Source: CALMEE01 sp041748315
GTDB lineage: Bacteria; Planctomycetota; Planctomycetia; Pirellulales; Pirellulaceae
NCBI GenBank assembly: GCA_041748315.1
Contig: JBGTDM010000401.1
Span: 1-16,618 of the forward strand
Length of the DNA: 16,618 nt
Reading direction: 5' to 3'
In this document: positions 1 to 6,796 of the stretch, one piece after another
How the letters are laid out: each line of letters starts with the position of its first letter
How positions within the stretch are numbered: the first letter of the stretch is position 1
Program-made: the position numbers and the translations under genes
The notes under the pieces: generated by a model
Seen by the model: only the letters and a program-made list of their open reading frames with translations
What the model was told of the DNA's origin: nothing
The model's database searches: none

Positions 1-315
1 AAACATCTGGAAGAACTGCGCAAACTCGAGATTGCGAATGGCAGAAATCTTCAAATCGAGTAGCGCGTTTTGACGGGGATTCATATCGACCGCATACACG
101 TGATTCGGCTCTTTCAATACATAATCCAATGCGTTACAACCGGCTGACGTGATGACGACGATGTTATCTTTGGGACCGATCTTCAACGCGACACGATCCA
201 AACGCGGGTCTTCCCAACACGTGTTGTAAACCAAATTATTGCGGTGCACCGTGTTGAAGACTCGGTTGCTGACCCAATTGAAAAGTGATTTTTTGAGTTG
301 AGGCCGTGTTTCCAC
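1..315 (-). CDS. DUF3419 / BtaA-like 3-amino-3-carboxypropyl transferase, N-terminal part (cut by window edge)
   Basis: The minus-strand frame is open from the left edge up to an in-frame TAG near 371-369. It encodes a SAM-dependent-methyltransferase-like N-terminus. Visible motifs are NNLVYNTCWEDPRLD, then VVITSAGCNALDYVL (SAM-binding glycine/cysteine loop), then VYAVDMNPRQNALLDLKI (acidic end of beta-2 and the NPxQ motif), all typical of DUF3419. BtaA, the best-known member, transfers the aminocarboxypropyl group of SAM to diacylglycerol, the first step of betaine lipid synthesis. Other DUF3419 proteins have unproven substrates. There is no ATG before the conserved region, so I chose the GTG at 315-313, which gives METRPQLKKSLFNWVS and 105 visible codons. 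A CTG at 348-346 is an alternative. No clear Shine-Dalgarno precedes it. The C-terminus lies outside the window. The family is secure; the exact lipid substrate is inference. Confidence 0.85.
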   Translation of the reverse strand, partial: METRPQLKKSLFNWVSNRVFNTVHRNNLVYNTCWEDPRLDRVALKIGPKDNIVVITSAGCNALDYVLKEPNHVYAVDMNPRQNALLDLKISAIRNLEFAQFFQMF

Positions 316-546
316 CGTCTTTTTCCAGCTCGAGTGAAGGTTCTTCAGGCGATTGATCTCACAATTCTAACAATCGATTTGGTGAACCGATAGAGCCTCA
401 ACGCGATCCAGAATGCAGACTTGTGCTCCCCCGGAGATCGTACAACAACAGACATCAAATTAGGGGTGAAAAGGGAAATCTGCTGAGCGCTGCGATGCCA
501 ACCAGCGGAGGGTGCATCTAAATCTAATCAAGGAGGACACGCTCGG

Positions 547-1041
547 TTAGCGAGTGATTTTGGCGTCGTTCAATCGGTAAATCGCCAAGGGACGACTATC
601 CTTTCGGGGGCGGAGTTCCTTCAATTGAAAGACCCCCTCGACCTGTACCACCCGAACCGTGAAGGAGACTTCCGTTCCCTTTTCAAGGATCACAACCACA
701 CTGTCGTGAATCGCCGCATTCGGACCAAAACAGCATTCCAAGTTGTCACGAACTAAAATGAAGTTCCTGATCCCGTCCTGCTTCGCGCCTGGGAGCATGA
801 ATCCTCGCAATTCAATTCGCACATTGTCCAACGCTTTGACCTCGTCGGTTAACAAAGACTCGTCATACGGAGCACCCGCTTCCGTTTCGAGCTTGATGTT
901 GTCGAACGTGATCGGCTTGACCACTTCCTGAGCGGAGGAAAGTCCGATCCCCCAACAAAGCGCAACAATCGACAACACTGAAACGTTGATCCCAGTTGGA
1001 GCAAATTGCCATGTTGAGTAACGGAAAATTGAAGTGCTCAT
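547..1041 (-). CDS. Exported DUF3299-like protein with CCFG motif
   Basis: This is a 164-residue protein. The N-terminus has a hydrophobic stretch (about residues 19-36) ending in LSSAQ, which reads as a signal peptide cleaved before Q38, so the mature protein should be periplasmic or lipid-anchored outside the inner membrane. The mature part has short beta-rich segments: VRIELRGFMLPG, then FILVRDNLECCFGPNAAIHD, then a strand pair ending VFQLKELRP. This is the layout of small OB-like DUF3299 proteins. The paired cysteines in ECCFGP are the most conserved-looking feature and could bind metal or form a disulfide. Its ATG overlaps the TGA of the upstream gene (ATGA at 1041-1038), which indicates translational coupling. 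The next gene (1038-1727) is a paralogue with the same CCFG core. Family assignment is moderate, the exact function is unknown, and the context points to the neighbouring ABC transporter. Confidence 0.75.
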   Translation of the reverse strand: MSTSIFRYSTWQFAPTGINVSVLSIVALCWGIGLSSAQEVVKPITFDNIKLETEAGAPYDESLLTDEVKALDNVRIELRGFMLPGAKQDGIRNFILVRDNLECCFGPNAAIHDSVVVILEKGTEVSFTVRVVQVEGVFQLKELRPRKDSRPLAIYRLNDAKITR

Positions 1042-1727
1042 CGCACGTAATCAGCTTCAATCTGGTAGAAGACTTGAGGGACTTCGTTATCACTTGTATT
1101 CGCTGACTTGCGATTCAAGTGGAACACACCAGCGATTTTCCGAAGCCTCAAACTATAATCAACGGTGTCGCCGGTATTTATCCTCACGGCTACAACTTCG
1201 GTGATTTTCTCCTGGCCACCAAAACAACAATCACCGAAATTGCCCACCATGATGAACTCAGTCAAGTTCTTTCGTTTCGACCCTGGACGAACATAGCCTT
1301 TGATAAAAACCTTTTTACCATCTAATTCCTCTGCGGCTTCGGCATAAGGCAACACGGTTTTTGCATCATCACGCAACATGCGAAACGAAATCCGTTCATA
1401 TCCCTCAGGAACTTCGGTTGCGTGAATATAACTGTGTTGCCCAATCGCACCAAAAAAGCACACGCTACCCAGCAACAACCCGATCTTTGCCGCTGTGGCT
1501 CCGCTTAGTTCTTCCGGGAACTGGCGAATACTGTTCCATGCAATCAAACCAAATCCGATTGCAATCACCGGAAAAATCAATGCCGTGGCGAAAATAAAAG
1601 CGAGCAAAGAAAGAAACCCGAGTACCAAACTGGCAATCGCGGCCTTACTAATCGAACGAAACTCCCTTTCGCCAGAAGAATCGAATTCGGGTGCAATATA
1701 AGGTGAAGGTGTAACCGTAACAGACAT
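1038..1727 (-). CDS. Membrane protein: DUF4190-like two-helix domain fused to DUF3299-like CCFG domain
   Basis: This is a 229-residue protein. Residues about 27-100 form hydrophobic helices (AIASLVLGFLSLLAFIFA, FPVIAIGFGLIAWNSI, then AAKIGLLLGSVCFFGAIG). That arrangement, with a basic or polar linker between helices, is typical of the DUF4190 membrane module. Residues about 105-229 repeat the soluble core of the next gene: VFIKGYVRPG, FIMVGNFGDCCFGGQ and LRKIAGVFHLNRK align with the corresponding strands of the 547-1041 product, including the adjacent cysteines. The soluble domain should face the periplasm. The start ATG at 1727 has AGG about 8 bases upstream and lies 9 bp after the stop of the 1737-3527 gene, so the three genes form one unit. 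The stop overlaps the downstream ATG. Function is unknown; the two domains probably anchor and duplicate the same binding module. Confidence 0.75.
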   Translation of the reverse strand: MSVTVTPSPYIAPEFDSSGEREFRSISKAAIASLVLGFLSLLAFIFATALIFPVIAIGFGLIAWNSIRQFPEELSGATAAKIGLLLGSVCFFGAIGQHSYIHATEVPEGYERISFRMLRDDAKTVLPYAEAAEELDGKKVFIKGYVRPGSKRKNLTEFIMVGNFGDCCFGGQEKITEVVAVRINTGDTVDYSLRLRKIAGVFHLNRKSANTSDNEVPQVFYQIEADYVR

Positions 1728-1736
1728 CGCAGAAAC

Positions 1737-3527
1737 CTAAAAAATTAACCGTTCAAACCACCCGTTGATTACCGACCAAGCCAACATGAACAGCACCAGG
1801 CTAACCAACAACAAACCACTTATAATTACGCTCCAATGCGCGGTTGGGATCGCCGAATCTGCGAGCGGACCGGAATTTTGAGTCCGAGTTGCAAGGTGAT
1901 TGTGCTCCTCTTTCAAAGGATCGTCGGCATCCAACTTCGATTCGGTCGCCACGCGTTGGTGTTCCTGAGGGTCAGAGTTAATTTCCCCGCTGAGATTTCC
2001 ATTCTGACCAGGATCATACGCCGGTTTAAGGCTTGAAACGGCAATGAGACCATTTTCCTGGCCGTTTGACCCGTATATTTCGGAGACATTCGAATCTGCG
2101 GTCAGGACAAAAACGGGCGAATCCGCAACGGTCGATCCAAGAGATCCACCATCATCGTCATTTTTTCCTTCGTTCAGTTCGCCATCATTGTCATCGCTCT
2201 CATCATTGTCATCGCCCTCATCACCGTCATCGTCCATTTCATCATCTAAATCCAAATCGTCGAACAGATCAAAGTTGGCCATTAGTTCAGCCCGATTGAC
2301 CGCATCAGGATCAAGCTTGCGAAACTCGGCCAGATGCTTCTCGGCTTCTGGCTTTGGACAGGCGAACATATACGAGGCAATCGGGGTCCTCACCCATTTG
2401 GTTTCACCTTCTGCGGTTCGGAACATCTCGGCCAAACGGTCAACGATTGACCAATCCTCCAATCGAGCCAAATCGGGTATGACGATATCAGCGATCTTTG
2501 GATGGTCAAGCACCAAACGCATCGACTCGGCAACTCGGCCCTTGGAGATAATGTCACATTCCGTCGTGTGAAACCGCAACGCCTGGATGATGCTGAACAC
2601 GTCGATGTACTCAGCGTTCAAATTCGATAGGAACAATTTCTCAATAAACGGTAGACCTTCCGGACCACGGATTCGCAAGTAACATGCCGCCATAGAATCC
2701 AAGCCGGGGCGTTTCTCTCGATTCTCTTCAGCGAGCATCGACTCAAGGAACGGAACATCTGATTCAGTACCGCAGACGCCCAGCAGCGTGAAATACAATC
2801 GCTTTCGCGATTCCAATACATTTTCATCGCTAATGAACTCAATGATCTTGTCATGCTTCATACGATCTTTTAGAGCGATGACATCCGCATACGAAGAGAG
2901 TGCGAATTCGTCGTAGGCATCGTTAGCTAACACCACTTCTTCGTCTTCAAAGAAATCCTGAAAATAGGCGAGTCGATCAGGACCTGCCGGGGGAAGCGAA
3001 GGGATTTTCTTAAAATACTCAACGACTCGATCGGAAGTTGGGATTGCCGTCGTCCATGCCATCGACGGGGGATCAACTCCCATCAACATAAACTGTCCGC
3101 CCAATTCAAATTGGCCGATCAAAACCGCCTCAATCGTCGCGCCTGAATGAATGTACGCCTCGCCCTTCAATAGTTCGACGACTTCAAAAGTCGCTTTCGG
3201 TAACTCATAATCATCGTCATCGGCAGGCGGTGGGAGTTTTGTCAGCTTTACGACGACAACGGCATCATGGGTCTCCAACTGTTCAGCAACGGTCGGATTG
3301 ATCGAACTACAGAACGGGCAGACAGAAACCATCGTGGCAAATCCAGCGCCCCTGTGCCCCATCGTTTCATGGGTTGTCGAAGAAGTCATTGAACCATAAG
3401 CCGAAATGGTTGTTGCGTTGCCGAATGTCGACACGCATGTGCTATGCCAAATTCCAACAACGAGGCACGATATCGCCAGCATTCCAACAAACCTGAAGAT
3501 CGTCTTGTAGCTGATTTCGAGGTTCAT
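1737..3527 (-). CDS. Exported acidic protein with CPFC motif, HEAT-like helices and C-terminal membrane anchor
   Basis: This is a 596-residue protein from the ATG at 3527, chosen over upstream in-frame ATGs at 3551 and 3548 because AGGA sits 6 bases before it (3537-3534). An N-terminal hydrophobic segment (about 11-28) acts as a signal or anchor. Residues C70-P-F-C73 open the mature region, followed by a beta-rich domain to about 160. A helical region (about 195-410) has HEAT/armadillo-like repeats. A strongly acidic Asp/Glu/Asn tract lies at about 420-460. After a polar linker, a C-terminal transmembrane helix (about 568-588) ends in a short WFERLIF tail. The protein therefore appears to be held outside the membrane by its tail. 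I do not recognise a named family, although CPFC-type exported proteins seem common in planctomycetes. It is first in a three-gene unit with two DUF3299-like genes and lies downstream of the ABC pair. Divalent cation binding by the acidic tract is inference. Confidence 0.7.
   Translation of the reverse strand: MNLEISYKTIFRFVGMLAISCLVVGIWHSTCVSTFGNATTISAYGSMTSSTTHETMGHRGAGFATMVSVCPFCSSINPTVAEQLETHDAVVVVKLTKLPPPADDDDYELPKATFEVVELLKGEAYIHSGATIEAVLIGQFELGGQFMLMGVDPPSMAWTTAIPTSDRVVEYFKKIPSLPPAGPDRLAYFQDFFEDEEVVLANDAYDEFALSSYADVIALKDRMKHDKIIEFISDENVLESRKRLYFTLLGVCGTESDVPFLESMLAEENREKRPGLDSMAACYLRIRGPEGLPFIEKLFLSNLNAEYIDVFSIIQALRFHTTECDIISKGRVAESMRLVLDHPKIADIVIPDLARLEDWSIVDRLAEMFRTAEGETKWVRTPIASYMFACPKPEAEKHLAEFRKLDPDAVNRAELMANFDLFDDLDLDDEMDDDGDEGDDNDESDDNDGELNEGKNDDDGGSLGSTVADSPVFVLTADSNVSEIYGSNGQENGLIAVSSLKPAYDPGQNGNLSGEINSDPQEHQRVATESKLDADDPLKEEHNHLATRTQNSGPLADSAIPTAHWSVIISGLLLVSLVLFMLAWSVINGWFERLIF
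2150..2265 (-). repeat. Degenerate TCATCR tandem-like tract encoding the Asp/Glu-rich segment
   Basis: The plus strand shows repeated TCATCG, TCATCA, TCATTG and TCACCG hexamers through about 110 bp. Read on the minus strand these are GAT/GAC/GAA/GAG/AAT codons producing runs of Asp, Glu and Asn at about residues 420-460 of the exported CPFC protein. The low complexity stays in frame, so the tract is probably variable in length between strains without breaking the gene. The long plus-strand Ser-rich open frame over this segment is a consequence of the repeat and not a gene. Confidence 0.7.
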
Positions 3528-3879
3528 GTTAATTCCTGTTAACTTCATCAATTTGCATCAAGCAAAACAAACGGTATTTTGTGAGGTTTGGTTCGGCATT
3601 CGAGTCGAAAAGTACTGTCCAACGATGGCCGATCTTCAACCAGGCCCGATCGATTTCGTTTACAATCTAAGCAGAAAACGACCACTAACAACCCATTAGT
3701 GTATTCTACCTAAAATCCGAAATAGTCCAGTCAAAATAGGCTTTTTCGTCGACGGGTGATGCATCATCCCGGCTCATTCCGCAATTCCGTTCGGAAACTT
3801 GTACAAATTATTGCAGAAAATGAGCCGCTCACACCACGGTCCAAGCCTGAATGATTGCAATATTGTCCAAACTTGTTCG
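3528..3879. other. Intergenic region with nested inverted repeats between ABC permease and CPFC operon
   Basis: No open frame of note lies in these 352 bp. The right half is rich in symmetry. GGCTCATT (3771-3778) pairs with AATGAGCC (3819-3826), and inside it GCAAT (3781-3785) pairs with ATTGC (3810-3814). The loop holds TTCCG-TT-CGGAA (3785-3796) and the palindrome TTGTACAA (3799-3806). Next to it is the palindrome TGATGCATCA (3757-3766), flanked by GGG and TCCC. Read on the minus strand these follow the permease stop and precede the CPFC gene, so they could form a terminator, a processing site or a leader structure. There is no clean T-tract. A weak promoter candidate for the CPFC gene is TTGTTA (3691-3686), a 16-base spacer, then TAGATT (3669-3664). 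Confidence 0.5.
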
Positions 3880-5733
3880 TTACTTTGTGAGCGAATTCGC
3901 GACATCAGCACGATACGCAGTGATCGCGGGGTAAATTCCCACTAACACGGCCAATAATATCAATCCGGGAATAAGTAAAAGTTCAATCGACAGCTCCCAA
4001 GATTGTACTCCAACCGGAAGGAATGAGCTAGCCGAACCGAAGATCGCACTGAGGGATGGACCTGGTGCGAAATGAAAGAAACCCATCGTCACTCCGGTAC
4101 TCCCCTCAATGAATGGACTCACCAAAACATTTAGCCCGTGGCCTGCGATCCAGCCAAGGATTCCACCTGATAATGAAAGCATTACCGATTCCATGAGCAT
4201 AATGGACATGACCGTTGTCCGGCCAGCACCCAATGCTCGCATTACCGCCAGTTCATTCCGACGCTGCGTCATTGAGTTATAGATGCCAACCAAGATGCTG
4301 ATTCCAGAGACAACGCAAATCATCACCGTCAAGAGGAGCAACAGCCAGCGAATCGGACTGATGATGTTCTCAAATAACGAAGTCACCTCGTAGACCGGAC
4401 TAATTGCTTGGGCAGCGCGTTGAGCTCGATCCGGACGGTAAAACGACCAAGCCAACGAACTTTCGAGTTGCCCATCATTGACCATGCTACCGATCGCTTG
4501 CCCCATTCCCAAATCCATGAAAAGAATACGGTCGTCGTCACCCCCTTCCCCCAACAAATCCAAATCATCGTCGTCAACAAGCTCATTCTGGCCAGTGAAG
4601 CTGCGGACGAGAATCGCGGTGACTTCTCTTTGTTCGATTGGCAATCGTGTTCGGACAAGCGCTGAGGAAACAGCGGTTTCCCGCCGCACCTCCTGTGGCG
4701 TAACCGCTTCGCTTTGGCCTAGGCCCGACTCGACTCCCGTCGTTTGGCCAACGGGGATGGGTTGCTCAAAATTGATCGGGGTAATCAATGGAAGTTGCAC
4801 ACGTGGGTCCGCCGGTTGAATGGGGCCGGATTGGCCAAAAATCGGTATCTCGTCGATTGGTTTGGCATGGTCCTCCATGAGAAAGTGCCCTTCCAAATTC
4901 GTGAACGCCACTCGATCGTTGGCAGTCCCTGTTGGCTTTAGAATTCCCACAATTGTGAAGCCCTGTTCATGGATATGGGCAGACTGAGAAGCTGGGTCAC
5001 CATGAATCGGATAGATGACATCGCCAACTCTGTTTCCAGACTCGCGAGCGACGGTTGCGCCCAATACGCACTCGAAGAATCCGTGTTGCGAATTAAACTC
5101 CTCAAAGGCGCGTCCTTCCTCGAATTCAAATTTTTTGTTCGTATCGATATCCAAGACGATTTCACTGAAAAACTCTGGCGTCGTACCGACGACCCGAAAT
5201 TTTTCGTTAAAATAATCACCCAACGCCAACGGGACGGCCACGTCGGTGTAGGTATACATATTCCCTTCGCGATCCAGCGTCATGTCCCGAGCTTCCATCG
5301 ACTCGACGGTATCAGCGGCCAAGTCCGTGAACAGGCTGAGCGCACCGCCAAACGGAACCATCACTCCCATTTGGTTCGCCGAAATTTGTAATTGCTGCCG
5401 CGTCACATGCGAGTTATAGGCAAGCGAATTTTTGAGTTCTCTTGCTCGCGTTTCCTGATTGCAAAACGCCAAATAATATTCGTAAGGAATATTCTCAACC
5501 GGCTTGCTCAAATAGAAAACGGTATTCAGCATCAACTGGGCGTTTCCACCGCGTGCCCCGACAATGACGTCGTAACCGAAACTGGTGTTTGCTCTGAATG
5601 ATCGCTCGACCACACCATAGATTGTAAGCACTGCTACAACCAACATCACTCCGAGGGCCATCGAACAAATCGTTAACATCGATCCGACGCCTCGATGTTG
5701 AAGGCTTCGCAATGCAATCTTGAATATATTCAT
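3880..5733 (-). CDS. ABC transporter permease, MacB/FtsX family
   Basis: This is a 617-residue protein with the MacB/FtsX layout. One transmembrane helix lies near the N-terminus (about 17-42, after the amphipathic LRSLQHRGVGS lead-in typical of the family). A large periplasmic domain covers about 43-455. Three helices lie at the C-terminus (about 460-487, 509-536 and 579-606). The cytoplasmic loop TQRRNELAVMRALGAGRTTV between the second and third helices is the coupling segment characteristic of FtsX permeases. Family members extract or move lipoproteins, peptides or envelope components, or act mechanically, and do not form a classical channel. The periplasmic domain contains an unusual acidic stretch (LVDDDDLDLLGEGGDDD, about residues 385-401). 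The gene follows the ATPase by 38 bp, so the two are surely one transporter. No good Shine-Dalgarno precedes the ATG. The substrate cannot be read from sequence; the DUF3299 neighbours suggest metal handling. Confidence 0.93.
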   Translation of the reverse strand: MNIFKIALRSLQHRGVGSMLTICSMALGVMLVVAVLTIYGVVERSFRANTSFGYDVIVGARGGNAQLMLNTVFYLSKPVENIPYEYYLAFCNQETRARELKNSLAYNSHVTRQQLQISANQMGVMVPFGGALSLFTDLAADTVESMEARDMTLDREGNMYTYTDVAVPLALGDYFNEKFRVVGTTPEFFSEIVLDIDTNKKFEFEEGRAFEEFNSQHGFFECVLGATVARESGNRVGDVIYPIHGDPASQSAHIHEQGFTIVGILKPTGTANDRVAFTNLEGHFLMEDHAKPIDEIPIFGQSGPIQPADPRVQLPLITPINFEQPIPVGQTTGVESGLGQSEAVTPQEVRRETAVSSALVRTRLPIEQREVTAILVRSFTGQNELVDDDDLDLLGEGGDDDRILFMDLGMGQAIGSMVNDGQLESSLAWSFYRPDRAQRAAQAISPVYEVTSLFENIISPIRWLLLLLTVMICVVSGISILVGIYNSMTQRRNELAVMRALGAGRTTVMSIMLMESVMLSLSGGILGWIAGHGLNVLVSPFIEGSTGVTMGFFHFAPGPSLSAIFGSASSFLPVGVQSWELSIELLLIPGLILLAVLVGIYPAITAYRADVANSLTK

Positions 5734-5771
5734 AATCGTTATCTGCGAGCTCCAGCAGGATTCTAAGTACC

Positions 5772-6467
5772 TTATTCAGATACACTCGGCTGAGTTTTTG
5801 CCAGCTTTGCCGACATGTTAATCTCTTCAAGTTGGTCGACTCGATCAAACTCGCTGGAAACTTCGACCGAATGCGTCACCATCAGCAATGCAGTCCCTTC
5901 CTCTTGCGCAGTATCGCGAATCAGTTTGACGATCTGTTGTTGATTTCTAAGATCGACGTTTGCTGTCGGCTCGTCAGCCAGCAATAAAACCGGGCGATTC
6001 GCCAGCGCACGGGCGACGGCAACCCGCTGTTGTTCCCCCACAGACATAGCGCGCGGCTTATTGTGGATGCGATGTGCCAAGCCAACGCGCTCCAAAAGTT
6101 GTTGAGCGCGTTGCCGATCTCGCTTCTTGCTGGCAAAGGTCATGCCTAACATGACATTTTCCAGAGCTGAGAATGCCGGCAAAAGATTAAACGTCTGAAA
6201 GATGTAACCCAATTTGGTGGCGCGGATTCGATCTCGTCCAGATTCTGAAAATCGAGTCACTTCGACGCCATCCAGGTGAACGCGACCGGAATCAGGCCTA
6301 ACGATTCCAGCGATCACATGCAACAAAGTCGTCTTGCCACAGCCACTGGGTCCGACCAACGCGACATGCTCGCCCCGAGTAATCTCATATTGCGGAACAT
6401 CAAGGATTTCAACGAGTTCGCCATTTGGCTGGCGATAGCTCTTTTTTATTTTTTCCAGTAAAAGCAT
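5772..6467 (-). CDS. ABC transporter ATP-binding protein, LolD/MacB family
   Basis: This is a 231-residue ATPase from the ATG at 6467. The frame stays open to a TTG at 6488, but that is an unlikely start and the ATG gives the usual N-terminus. Walker A is GPSGCGKTT (residues 39-47), the Q-loop is YIFQTFNLLP (Q91), the signature is MSVGEQQRVAVARAL (141-155, a degenerate form of LSGGQ common in this family), Walker B is VLLLADEPTANVD (D165, E166), and the switch histidine is in MVTHS (H199). It powers the FtsX-type permease encoded 38 bp downstream and would work as a dimer at the cytoplasmic face. Length fits LolD/MacB-N ATPases (about 220-240). A stem-loop with a T-rich flank lies in its leader. 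Family assignment is firm; substrate is unknown. Confidence 0.95.
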   Translation of the reverse strand: MLLLEKIKKSYRQPNGELVEILDVPQYEITRGEHVALVGPSGCGKTTLLHVIAGIVRPDSGRVHLDGVEVTRFSESGRDRIRATKLGYIFQTFNLLPAFSALENVMLGMTFASKKRDRQRAQQLLERVGLAHRIHNKPRAMSVGEQQRVAVARALANRPVLLLADEPTANVDLRNQQQIVKLIRDTAQEEGTALLMVTHSVEVSSEFDRVDQLEEINMSAKLAKTQPSVSE

Positions 6468-6487
6468 GGAGATGTCGACTAAATACA

Positions 6488-6536
6488 AAACAAAACGGGA
6501 CCTTTCCCCTCTCCTTCGCCAACTCGACAGGGGAAA
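6488..6536 (-). terminator. Stem-loop with T-rich flank: terminator of the DinB-like gene or attenuator of the ABC operon
   Basis: TTTCCCCT (6503-6510) and AGGGGAAA (6529-6536) form a perfect 8-bp inverted repeat with an 18-base loop. Read on the minus strand, the stem is followed by GGTCCCG and then TTTTGTTTTGTATTT, so the order is stem, short gap, T-rich run, as in an intrinsic terminator, although the T-run starts 7 bases after the stem. It lies about 36-70 bases before the ATPase ATG at 6467 and about 260 bases beyond the DinB-like stop. It could end the upstream transcript or act as a leader structure of the ABC operon. Confidence 0.4.
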
Positions 6537-6613
6537 TCATGAACCAGGCTAGCTGACGAAGCGTGCATTGATCGCTGGTGAAAATCAGTGCGGCGCTTGA
6601 GGCTATTTGGCTA

Positions 6614-6630
6614 TAACGCTATATACGTTA
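6614..6630. promoter_or_regulatory. Imperfect AT-rich palindrome, candidate operator/promoter of ABC operon
   Basis: TAACG, then CTATATA, then CGTTA form a 17-bp near-perfect inverted repeat around a TATATA core, about 150 bp upstream of the ABC ATPase start. The TATATA core could double as a -10 element on the minus strand, but no convincing -35 hexamer lies at the right distance. It does not match the usual Zur box layout. Identity as an operator is inference from symmetry and position. Confidence 0.25.
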
Positions 6631-6796
6631 ACCGAATTGATTTTGCTCGAATACCCGAGGTAAATTTTCGATTGCGTTTTGTGATCCAATCGAGTCACAT
6701 GTTCGGGATCAGCGAAATTCAAACAATCGCGTGTCATTAACCTGGCTTGAACCAAAGCGTCGCAGTAGCGGGTTGGCAGATCCTATTCCTGAAAGT

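Larger units (their letters stand above)
6468..6796. other. Intergenic region upstream of ABC operon
   Basis: These 329 bp hold no supported gene. They lie downstream of the DinB-like stop and upstream of the ABC ATPase, both on the minus strand. Two structured elements are listed separately: a perfect 8-bp inverted repeat at 6503-6536 and an imperfect AT-rich palindrome at 6614-6630. The remainder, including 6640-6796, shows nothing I can name. Confidence 0.5.

Noticed and set aside
2044..2571. Plus-strand Ser-rich open frame of 175 codons opposite the CPFC protein gene
   Set aside because: It is the shadow of the Asp/Glu-codon repeat on the minus strand; its serine runs follow directly from TCATCN hexamers and it has no recognisable domain or start signal.
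4383..5601. Several 60-140 codon frames on both strands within the permease gene
   Set aside because: All lie inside the clearly coding permease frame, lack domains, and are codon-shadow frames.
6600..6640. Zur box upstream of the ABC operon
   Set aside because: The palindrome has TAACG/CGTTA arms and not the GTTATA/TATAAC arrangement of known Zur sites, so zinc control cannot be claimed from it.
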